Of a DNA stretch of 64,000 nucleotides, positions 28,301 to 34,732 are shown piece by piece. Source of the stretch: Pseudomonadota bacterium (GTDB taxonomy: Bacteria > Pseudomonadota > Gammaproteobacteria > JAKAQQ01); assembly GCA_021810635.1 (NCBI GenBank), contig JAJZIH010000006.1, positions 1-64,000 on the forward strand. The letters are read 5' to 3'. The translations under genes were made by a program, and so were the position numbers. Every line of letters begins with the position of its first letter. Position 1 is the stretch's first letter. The notes beneath the pieces were generated by a model. It was not told where the DNA came from and ran no database searches. It saw only the letters and a list, made by a program, of their open reading frames with translations.

Positions 28301-28809
28301 GCGCTCAGAACCGGGTGACGATGTTTGCCTACCACGGCATGCGGCAGACCTATGAAGGCCACCAAGAGGTCAACGCCGTCAAGACCCAGTTAGCGTCACT
28401 CATGCACGGCCACCTGCCTGCCCCACTCGCCTTGCAGGCAAAAAAGCTTGAGGCCAGTTTGACCAAGATTGGTGGCAAGAAACCAACCAGCGGCTTTCTG
28501 TCCTTCCTCCACCATCTGAAGCACAAACCTAAAGCGTTACGGTCCTTCGTCGCCCTGAACAACGACTACAACAATCTGGTCAGCCTCATGCAGGTGGGCT
28601 TGGACATGCGGCCTACGCCCGACCAGGTCGCCACCTTGAAGAGCGATTGTCGTCAGTACGACCGCACGGTGACTGCCTGGAAGGCCATGCAGGCGAAACA
28701 GCTGCCCGCCTTCAATACCGTGCTGGCCAAAAATCACTTGAAGAAACTCCACCTCGTGCCCGTCAGACTCGCCGAGCCTTCCTGTAGCGTGGCGGCCGGT
28801 TTGCACTGA
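25393..28809 (+). CDS. Large secreted VPS10/BNR-repeat (sortilin-like) protein
   Basis: The 1138-residue protein has a signal peptide (VVYLGLVVAGSLALTLGAAA). About ten Asp-box repeats follow: KTTSAGVTW, KSTNAGKTW, RSTNGGRSW, KSINGGLTW, RSDNGGATW, RSTDGG, VSHNGGHSW, NTMDGGKHW, RTTDGGKTW and VSFDNGDHW. They form a ten-bladed VPS10/sialidase-like propeller. The family block ISTFGRGFWVLDDITPLRQ ends the propeller, and about 400 residues of mixed beta and helical sequence follow. Similar proteins are abundant in Acidobacteria and Bacteroidetes; their substrates are unknown. The start follows CGGAGG. Flanks on both sides are IS or duplicated debris, and Cys-poor, Gly/Pro/Thr-rich codon use differs from neighbours, so transfer is plausible. 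Confidence 0.85.
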   Translation: MKRFPWVVYLGLVVAGSLALTLGAAAQVNPDLYAGLRWRNVGPFHGGRVSAVTGVSSQPGVYYAGTPEGGIWKTTSAGVTWFPIFDQEKRVDSIGAVRVAPSDPQIVYAGTGDATIINPYLGSLGDGMWKSTNAGKTWRHIGLKNTVMIDSILVDPTNPNVVVVSTLGNATHHGGGIYRSTNGGRSWVNVLKPAGYHGTREVVSDNGDFSIMLAVTQGTGGPFFTLTHGPKAKPKPPLLFKSINGGLTWTPLKIPPFPGRISVAIAMHGRRIYMVGNNIEHGSGLFRSDNGGATWRHMAVKDKRISNGQGAYSCGVFVDPQNPNVVYTVSTALYRSTDGGVIFHAFKGAPGGEDYHGLWINPTNGKRMVVASDQGVSVTLNNGHTWSLWYTEPISQIYHVATTSQYPYWIVGAQQDTGAVMIRSRGIWGQVNFTDWSPLPSSEFGYITPDPLHPHILYGIGYGPGGGGGGLLKINMATGQWESIAPNFGAGSKNYRSSRSLPKKFDTAFDPGALYVAYQCLLVSHNGGHSWKAFSPALTTAKGKPPVPCGMPLPPAKKKAKRPRNPFKPAGPVINDFSISKVKPGVVWTVSSNGQIYNTMDGGKHWNNVSNITGAPPHTQFHTIEAGDEVNTAYVTARIAVKHGHKVTPTTHPKTGVPPHARLHQTTPPVHQDIDVPLIWRTTDGGKTWVSIVRGLPRNQRTGNWVNVLRVDPEQPGLLFVGTGTTVYVSFDNGDHWQSLRQNLPSTSITDLVVHTRYHMNDLVISTFGRGFWVLDDITPLRQIAAHARAIRSSSVYFFKPEEAIRARFNSNWDQPFSIEVPHAPNPPYGVIMDYVLRHKPDGPIQLQIFNAHGDLVRTLSSTLPPPIEGQAYPRYWLASPQSRALTTQVGLNRFAWNLRYAPPLAFHHDLENQMNNVAGTTTPGPHGPQVIPGVYTLKLTVDGHVYTRHVTVMNDPRVGQSPRLMAALRAQNRVTMFAYHGMRQTYEGHQEVNAVKTQLASLMHGHLPAPLALQAKKLEASLTKIGGKKPTSGFLSFLHHLKHKPKALRSFVALNNDYNNLVSLMQVGLDMRPTPDQVATLKSDCRQYDRTVTAWKAMQAKQLPAFNTVLAKNHLKKLHLVPVRLAEPSCSVAAGLH

Positions 28810-28830
28810 ACGCGCCTGGACCCATGACCC

Positions 28831-28859
28831 CACGGAGGCAGCAGCGAACTGCCTTCGTG
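28831..28859 (+). terminator. Possible terminator hairpin
   Basis: An 11-bp stem with one G-T pair (CACGGAGGCAG against CTGCCTTCGTG, loop CAGCGAA) lies 21 bases after the VPS10 gene. No T run follows, so it could be a Rho-dependent end or an RNA-stabilising hairpin. Confidence 0.4.
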
Positions 28860-28950
28860 GAAGGTGTCAATGACTTTGAGACACCCGATTGCCTGAATTG
28901 AGTGTTGAAGGATCGGGGGTTATGGGGGGGCGGTCTCCGGCTTCGACGGA

Positions 28951-29259
28951 TTGATCCAGGCGGCGGTGGGCCGTACCGGGGGCTTCGAGGCGATGCCCTC
29001 GAAGCGCATGGGATCGGCGGGAGATGGTTTCGATCATGCGATGGCGGAAAGCTGCTTCGCGACGTTGGAATGCGAGCGGTTGACAAAGCGTCCTTTCAAA
29101 TCGCAGGCCGAAGCACGCATCGCCATTTTTGAATACCTGGGGGGATTTCATAATCCGCATCGGTTTCACTTTTCGATCGGTTGTCTCTCGCCGGTTAACT
29201 TTGAACGGAGGTACGCCCCTCGGAAACCATCGAAACTCACACGTCCACGTGTCCACTAA
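28951..29259 (+). mobile_element. IS3-family OrfB C-terminal remnant
   Basis: The frame reads HAMAESCFATLECERLTKRP, then FKSQAEARIAIFEYLGGFHN and PHRFHFSIGCLSPVNFE. This is the end of an IS3-type (DDE) OrfB, including the catalytic Glu of AESFFATLK. The first two catalytic Asp residues and all of OrfA are absent. It is a different part of the element from the IS3 scraps at 126 and 903, so relation to them cannot be judged. Confidence 0.8.
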
Positions 29260-29260
29260 G

Positions 29261-29362
29261 ATGTTCCGGCAGCAACGCCCCGGTCTTCTCCAGAAGCCAG
29301 GGCCCGGTCAGGGCATTGAAGAAATCGACCGCCTCGAGTCGTTGAGCTCGCACAGCGATGCG
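29261..29362 (-). mobile_element. IS4-family transposase N-terminal scrap
   Basis: About 34 codons read IAVRAQRLEAVDFFNALTGP followed by LLEKTGALLPEHL. They match the start of a common IS4-type transposase (…A..FF..LTGPELL…LPEHRERLYPPT). The remainder is missing. It abuts the IS3 remnant. The rest of 29363-29604 shows no gene. Confidence 0.5.
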
Positions 29363-29604
29363 AGATTGACGTTGCGGGGATTGAAAAGCCGAACGACGCT
29401 CTCCAAGGCTGGTCTCAGGGTTAGTGGGACGGTTTGAGGGGCACCCTATTGACCAATCTAAGACAGCCTTCCCTATATTTTTCAAATGGTTGCCGTCAGT
29501 TGTTCACAGTGCTTTCCGTTCAGTAAGTGCCATTTGGATTCAGCATGGGAACGAACTGAGAAAAATCCGGCTGCCGCGGTGCAGCCTGCGCCACACGGCC
29601 TGAT

Positions 29605-29646
29605 TTGATGCCGGTCAAAAACCGCCGGCGGTGGCGGCGTTACCCT
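29605..29646 (+). promoter_or_regulatory. Predicted FNR-activated promoter of the radical SAM gene
   Basis: TTGATGCCGGTCAA (29605-29618) differs from the FNR palindrome TTGAT-N4-ATCAA at one base; such variants are common in FNR/ANR targets. TACCCT lies at 29641-29646, exactly -12 to -7 if the box is centred at -41.5, the class II FNR position. The predicted start is 29653, 63 bases before the gene. This is prediction from spacing only. Confidence 0.55.
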
Positions 29647-29715
29647 GTCGGTGAGCGCCGTACGCGCCCCGGCCCACTTCGCTTCACCTCACCTGCTGCA
29701 CCGGTTCATCAGACC

Positions 29716-31593
29716 ATGCGACTGCTGTTGATCAATCCCAAGTCTCCGGAGAGCTTTTGGAACTTCCACTGGGCGGTGAACGAGGTGCTCGCCGAGAAGC
29801 GTGCGGTCAATCCTCCGCTCGGGCTCGCCACCCTCGCCGCGCTGTGTCCACCGCACTGGCAGGTGCGCATCGTTGATGAGAATGTCGAGCCCCTGCCGCT
29901 TCGGCCCGAGGTCGACCTGATCGGCATCGGCGGCATGGGTGTGCAGTTCCCGCGCCAGCGCGAGCTCATCGAGTACTACCGCGGACTCGGCCACTTTGTG
30001 GTCGCCGGTGGCAGTTTCGCCTCCCTGTGCCCGGAGCGTTACGAGGGGCTTGCGAATGCCATCATCTGTGGGGAGGCCGAGTGCATTTGGCCACGCTTCT
30101 GCGCGGATTTCGAGTCCGGTGCCACAGAGGCGCTGTACCGCGAGGATGGCGTGGTCGATCTCAAGGAGTCCCCGGTGCCGCGCTTCGATTTGTTGCCGCT
30201 GCATCTCTACACCACCGCCACGATGCAGTTTTCGCGCGGCTGCCCGTACCTGTGCGAGTTCTGTGACATCATTGTCATGTTCGGCCGCAAGCCGCGCCAG
30301 AAAAGCCTTGCCCAGGTCGAACGCGAGCTCGACGCGTTGCGCAGCCACGGGGTGCGCAAAGTGTTTTTCGTCGACGACAACCTGATCGGCAATCGGGTGG
30401 TCGCCAAGAAGCTGCTGCGCTTCCTCGCCGAATACCAGCGCCGACACGACTACGCGTACAGCTTCGGTACGGAGACCTCGTTGAACCTCGCGGAGGACGA
30501 GGAGCTGATGCAGCTGATGCGTGCGGCGGGATTTCGCTGGACATTCATCGGCATCGAATCGCCCGACGAGGCGAGCCTGCGCGAAATGCGCAAGGTCCAA
30601 AACATGCGCACCGATATCCTGAGCTCCGTACAGCGCATCCATGGCTACGGTATCGAGGTGCTCGCCGGCTTCATTGTCGGCTTCGATAACGATACCGTCG
30701 CGACCTTCGAACGCCAGTACGAGTTCATCGCCCGATCGGGGATCCAGACGGCCATGATCGGTCTGCTGCACGCCATGCCGCGGACGCCTCTCTATGAGCG
30801 CCTGCGCGCGGCAGGTCGCCTGCGCGAGACCGACAGCGGCGGCGATAACACCAAGCTCGACACCAACGTCGAGCCGCTCAACATGAGTCGCGGTGAGCTC
30901 ATCGACGGCTACCGCGAGCTGCACCGACGGCTGCTCGTCGACGGGGCGATCGCGCGGCGGATCCGCAGCAAATGCCGCTCTCTCGGCCGGCCCAGAGGCG
31001 GCATGGAGTACGGCGCGGCCACCGGTCTGGCCATCCTGCTGCGCCTGATTTGGCGCGGCATACTGCCCGGCGGCCCACGGCGCCACTGGCATTTCCTGCG
31101 CACGATCCCGTGGCGCAAGCCCTGGCAGGTTCCATTCGTGGTCGGCGACTGGATCATCGGGCTGTCCATGCAGGATTACGCCCGCCGACACTTTGGGACC
31201 GCCGTATCGCGGAGCGCACGCTCCGGCAGCGAATGCCTGGCGCGCCTTGCTCGCACGCTGCGCCGCTCACGCGCCGGTCAGGTGTCGGTCAGTCCCGGGG
31301 AGGCGAATGAAAATGTGCTGGTGCTCGATCTGTGGCTGCAGGCGATGCCCGGCCGCGCTCGGCGGCGCATCGCTGCGGACCTCGGCGTTTTGCTGCGCGA
31401 AACGTCAACGCAGCTCACGCTGCGAATCGAGCATCTCAGCGGTGCGGATCTGCTGCGCATGCGGTGGCTGCTGCGTCGGCTGCGGCGCTTTGCCGACCGG
31501 GTCTCGATCGAAACCGGATCGCTGCACGCCTCGATCCTCTTGCAAGCCTGGCCGTTTCAGCTGCGGCTGCGGGCCTCCACACCAGGCGCGTGA
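29716..31593 (+). CDS. B12-binding radical SAM protein with C-terminal extension
   Basis: The 625-residue protein begins with a cobalamin-binding-like domain (MRLLLINPKSPESFW, VNPPLGLATLAALCP; about residues 1-140). A radical SAM barrel follows with the 4Fe-4S ligands Cys176, Cys180 and Cys183 (SRGCPYLCEFCDI), then a DUF4070-like region (LNMSRGELIDGYRELHRRLL). After residue 530 comes about 95 residues (VLVLDLWLQAMPGRARRRIA…) not part of the usual architecture. DUF4070 enzymes include methylases such as HpnP-type hopanoid methylases, so methylation of a lipid or cofactor is a reasonable guess only. ATG 29716 is chosen by the family start. It converges on fnr, leaving six bases. Confidence 0.82.
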   Translation: MRLLLINPKSPESFWNFHWAVNEVLAEKRAVNPPLGLATLAALCPPHWQVRIVDENVEPLPLRPEVDLIGIGGMGVQFPRQRELIEYYRGLGHFVVAGGSFASLCPERYEGLANAIICGEAECIWPRFCADFESGATEALYREDGVVDLKESPVPRFDLLPLHLYTTATMQFSRGCPYLCEFCDIIVMFGRKPRQKSLAQVERELDALRSHGVRKVFFVDDNLIGNRVVAKKLLRFLAEYQRRHDYAYSFGTETSLNLAEDEELMQLMRAAGFRWTFIGIESPDEASLREMRKVQNMRTDILSSVQRIHGYGIEVLAGFIVGFDNDTVATFERQYEFIARSGIQTAMIGLLHAMPRTPLYERLRAAGRLRETDSGGDNTKLDTNVEPLNMSRGELIDGYRELHRRLLVDGAIARRIRSKCRSLGRPRGGMEYGAATGLAILLRLIWRGILPGGPRRHWHFLRTIPWRKPWQVPFVVGDWIIGLSMQDYARRHFGTAVSRSARSGSECLARLARTLRRSRAGQVSVSPGEANENVLVLDLWLQAMPGRARRRIAADLGVLLRETSTQLTLRIEHLSGADLLRMRWLLRRLRRFADRVSIETGSLHASILLQAWPFQLRLRASTPGA

Positions 31594-31599
31594 GGCTTC

Positions 31600-32337
31600 T
31601 CAGGCGCACCCGCTGCCGAGTGCGGCAAGCGCCTCAGGCCGCAGCACGCTGATGTCCCTGGCGCGCACCCGCAGCCAGCCCTCGCGTTTGAATGCGCTGA
31701 GCGCGCGGCTGATGGTTTCGAGCGTCAGACCGAGGTGGCTGGCGATGTCGGCACGGTTCATGCTCAGACGGAACTCGGTCGGCGACAGTCCACGCCGTGC
31801 CAGCCGTTCGGACAGATCGGCCAGAAAATGCGCAACGCGGCCGCGGGCATCGCGCTGGGCGAGTTCCCCGTGCAGCCGTTGAGCTTCATCGAGTGCCTGC
31901 CCGAGCAGTCGCAGGATCTCACGCCGCAGTCCCGGTAGACGCTCGAGCAACTGCTCGAGCTTACGCATCGGAACGCGGCAGTAGTGGAGCGCCTCCAGTG
32001 CGCTGACTTCGCACAGGTAGCGCCCGCCCGCAAAGCCTTCGAGCCCCACCGCCTCGCCGGGCAGGATGAACCCGTGAACCTGCTCGGTTCCCTCCAGCGT
32101 GACGCTGTAGCGCTTGGCAGAACCGCTGCGCACAACGAACAGGGCGGCCATCGGCTCGCCGGCGCGCACCAGCGTGACTCCGGGGAGTACCTGACGGCCT
32201 CGCTCGACCGCCGCCTCGAGCATGCGGGCCTCGTCGCCCGGCAGGTGGGCCGGCAGACAAATGGCCCTCAGCGCGCAATCTCGGCAGGATACGCATACTG
32301 GCGCGGCGGGCCCGATCGGTTGACGCTTGGTACTCAC
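31600..32337 (-). CDS. fnr: FNR-type oxygen-sensing transcription regulator
   Basis: The 245-residue CRP/FNR protein has an N-terminal Cys cluster, Cys15, Cys18, Cys21 and Cys27, plus an internal Cys109 (YLCEVSAL). This matches the oxygen-labile 4Fe-4S cluster of FNR, with one extra Cys. A cyclic-nucleotide-like domain (LFVVRSGSAKRYSV, GEAVGLEGFAGG) is followed by the DNA-binding helix RADIASHLGLTLETISRALS. Its ETISR reads the TTGAT half-site in E. coli FNR. It should bind TTGAT-N4-ATCAA boxes, of which three lie in this window. Its own upstream region holds one (32392). Confidence 0.93.
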   Translation of the reverse strand: MSTKRQPIGPAAPVCVSCRDCALRAICLPAHLPGDEARMLEAAVERGRQVLPGVTLVRAGEPMAALFVVRSGSAKRYSVTLEGTEQVHGFILPGEAVGLEGFAGGRYLCEVSALEALHYCRVPMRKLEQLLERLPGLRREILRLLGQALDEAQRLHGELAQRDARGRVAHFLADLSERLARRGLSPTEFRLSMNRADIASHLGLTLETISRALSAFKREGWLRVRARDISVLRPEALAALGSGCA

Positions 32338-32391
32338 GTCGCAGAACTATATATCGCCGCGCCCCGTGCTGCCGTTGCGCATGAGCGGCAC

Positions 32392-32405
32392 TTGACGCAG
32401 ATCAA
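32392..32405. promoter_or_regulatory. FNR-like box beside fnr
   Basis: TTGACGCAGATCAA has one mismatch to TTGAT-N4-ATCAA and lies 55 bases upstream of the fnr start. No good -10 occupies the class II position for fnr; a TATATA at 32349-32354 would put the box near -56. Autoregulation or repression are both possible. Confidence 0.55.
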
Positions 32406-32438
32406 ATTTGCGCCGTCCCGCCCGATACCCTGGGGGGC

Positions 32439-32582
32439 ATGATCTTGATCCTGCCCCCCCAAACTACCACTGCTCGCGGACACTTCGACCCCGTCAGTCC
32501 GTTGTTCCCGTTGTTCGTACGCGTTCTCAATCACGGGGCGCGCGGCCAGAACAGCGGCGCGGCGCTCGAAGTCGATGTGTGA
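32439..32582 (+). CDS. Possible 47-residue ORF opposite fnr
   Basis: An ATG after GGGGGG opens a short frame beginning MILILPPQTTTARGHFDPVS and ending SGAALEVDV. It lies just past the FNR-like box, and TACCCT stands at 32426-32431. I recognise no family, and the composition gives no domain. It may be chance. The rest of 32338-32712 holds no other gene. Confidence 0.2.
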   Translation: MILILPPQTTTARGHFDPVSPLFPLFVRVLNHGARGQNSGAALEVDV

Positions 32583-32712
32583 ACTCAGCGTGGACATTGG
32601 ATGACGCAAAGGTGCGAAAAACATCCTGTGGTGATGATGCGAGAACGGTCATTCAACGATGACTTCCAGCACACCGACATCCAGCACAGCGGCTTCTGCC
32701 ATCGCCAACCCT

Positions 32713-33270
32713 TTATTGATGGTTCCCGGCCACCGTCTTGCGGAGCATCAGCAGAATGGTGCCATCAAAAATCAGATTGATGCCCACAAAGATGCCGACG
32801 AGGACGAGTGAGCCCAGTGGCCACGTAACGAAAAACAGAAGGGCTATAACGACATCGATCACCCCACTGAAAATAAACCAACCCCGCCCGTGGTGGGCGT
32901 GGACATTGGATTGAGTGAAGTTGCGGTAAGCGTCGAGCACAAAGTAGAGAATAAACATCAGGCCAATGGCGGCAATGCCCGCGTTGGGCAGTGCAATCAT
33001 GATCCCGCCGGTAATGAGCAGAAGCAGCGGTTTCAACCAGTCGGCCAAATGATGTTGATGCATCTGATAACTGTGGATGATCCAGGTGAACCCGGCAAAG
33101 ATCAATATGCCCGCCAGCACGCCATCGGTGACGGCCGAAAGAAGGATTGGGCTCAGCAGTCCGAAAAGGCCAATGATGATTAATACGATGGCGATGGGTA
33201 GAACGTGTTTTCCGAACATTTTCCGCTCGGCCTCGACGACGGTGGAAAGATCGGGTATCGGCTGGTTCAT
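32713..33270 (-). CDS. HdeD-family (DUF308) membrane protein
   Basis: The 185-residue protein has six helices in three pairs, such as LPIAIVLIIIGLFGLLSPIL, LLLLITGGIMIALPNAGIAA, FIFSGVIDVVIALLFFVTWP and LVLVGIFVGINLIFDGTILL, the DUF308 repeat of HdeD. In E. coli HdeD gives acid resistance at high cell density; the mechanism is unknown. The gene has a lower GC content than its neighbours and lies between the fnr block and an IS30 scrap, hinting at transfer. A GGAGAG site precedes the ATG. Confidence 0.88.
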   Translation of the reverse strand: MNQPIPDLSTVVEAERKMFGKHVLPIAIVLIIIGLFGLLSPILLSAVTDGVLAGILIFAGFTWIIHSYQMHQHHLADWLKPLLLLITGGIMIALPNAGIAAIGLMFILYFVLDAYRNFTQSNVHAHHGRGWFIFSGVIDVVIALLFFVTWPLGSLVLVGIFVGINLIFDGTILLMLRKTVAGNHQ

Positions 33271-33394
33271 GGCGCTCTCCTTTCAGTGGTATCAGAGGGC
33301 AGATTCAACCCTAAAATGAAACTTCATGACGGGCTGAGTGGGCAAGCTGTGGTGGTATTGGCGCTTTTCCGACCGTCCAGTTGAAGGAGCACAG

Positions 33395-33560
33395 ATGAAA
33401 GGCGACACGCAGCAGACCCGGAAGCAAGGATACCAGATATCCGCATACCCGTAGGCAGCGTTTGACCACACGCAGACTGTCGCCGAGCAGGCGGTGCGTC
33501 AATCGACGATTTCCCGCGAGTTGGCGCGCAACCGGGTCTTGTCTGGGTTCAGGGGAGCCT
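33395..33560 (+). mobile_element. IS30-family transposase N-terminal remnant
   Basis: An ATG after AAGGAG reads MKGDTQQTRKQGYQISAYP then a stop; after a frame change FDHTQTVAEQAVRQSTISRE and LARNRVLSGFR follow. Together they match the N-terminal HTH of IS30 transposases (YTQLTQEERYQI…STISRELARN). The catalytic core is absent. Confidence 0.7.
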
Positions 33561-34732
33561 CTGGGGGGGGCCACCCGGAAGATGACCCAAACCGGCGGTT
33601 TCCGTTCGAATCGACAACACCCTTCATTGCTCTGAATTCCGTATCAGTCACGGCTTTCAGCGATTCGTCCATTCTGTAACCAGATCCGACTGACACTGCG
33701 GATAGGATATCTGGATAGGGGCTTAGGAAGAAAAGCGGAGAAAAAATCGCTACGCTTCCAATCCGGGCCAAAAGAATCATTACTTCCCGTTTGCGAAAGT
33801 CTTCACGGCGGAGAGTCCGCCCTCTTGTGCGATGCTTCGTTATGGATCCGACGGTGCCCCCAACCTCAGTTTGCGCCGCGCTTTCGGTCCGAACCATCCA
33901 GGCGATCTGCCTTCGCATCCGGCTTGGGTCCTCACCGGATCCAGGGCAAGAGCGGTCGCGGCGCCGGCGGACAAACGATCGACTTCGGACTGCTGAAACG
34001 GGACGATCGGAGGGGTTGGGAATCGTTCCCAAGGCAAGCTGGGCGGCGAGCCCCGGGGCCAGGCCGATCCGGAGAGCCTCAAGCGCCCCGACGGATGGCG
34101 GGGGGTTGAGGGCCGCGTCGACCTGGGATTCGACCCACCTGATTCGGCCCCATCTTGGACAGAATGAATTCGCGTGAGGTGCCCATCCCCTCAACGGTAT
34201 CGAATCGTTCCGGAGCTTCACAAAAAGACAACTGGCCCAGTTCAACGGGATCTACCGGAATGACCTGGCACCTGAAGGAGACTGAATTTCGTTTCAACCC
34301 TCGACAGGGAGACCTTTACAAAACAGGATTCAAGTTGCACAGGGAACATCCCCTGTGAAACTAACGGTCTTTTCTTCCTTAAGATCCCTGGATCAGGTAG
34401 GGTGAAGCATGTGGCCTGAAGGACTGACTGGGGTATTGACAGCCATGCTGGATTTCTGTTATTTAAGAAACCCAATGAAGGGCATCCCCGTACCCCGGGG
34501 TTAGGGAACAAGGATTTGAAGCGAAAACTTTGGGTCCACAAGCCCGAGCCGTTCAGAAAAGGACCTCCGGCAAAACCGTGAAGCCAACCGATCGCAGCCT
34601 CGGATTCATTGTCAATCCAAGGGGAGCGGGAAGTTCAAGATTGATGCCGGAGGCGTTGGAGACGCGTCCGTTCGACTATGGCCAATCCTTCCAAAACTTG
34701 AATGGACGCACCACAAAGCCATAGGAGCGTAA
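33561..34732. other. No recognisable gene; possible promoter near the right end
   Basis: About 1.17 kb with many short overlapping frames on both strands and no domain or consistent codon pattern. The longest (a 248-codon frame on the minus strand) is mostly Arg/Pro/Ser-rich. TTGACA at 34436 with TATTTA at 34460 (18-base spacing) could be a sigma-70 promoter for the protease, leaving a leader of about 260 bases. Confidence 0.5.

Noticed and set aside
29689-31191. 500-codon frame on the minus strand
   Set aside because: Shadow of the radical SAM gene, which has intact Cys ligands and family architecture.
32432-32459. G6...C6 inverted repeat resembling a terminator
   Set aside because: The arms match only at the outer eight bases around a long loop and no T tract follows; it may be chance or an old IS end.
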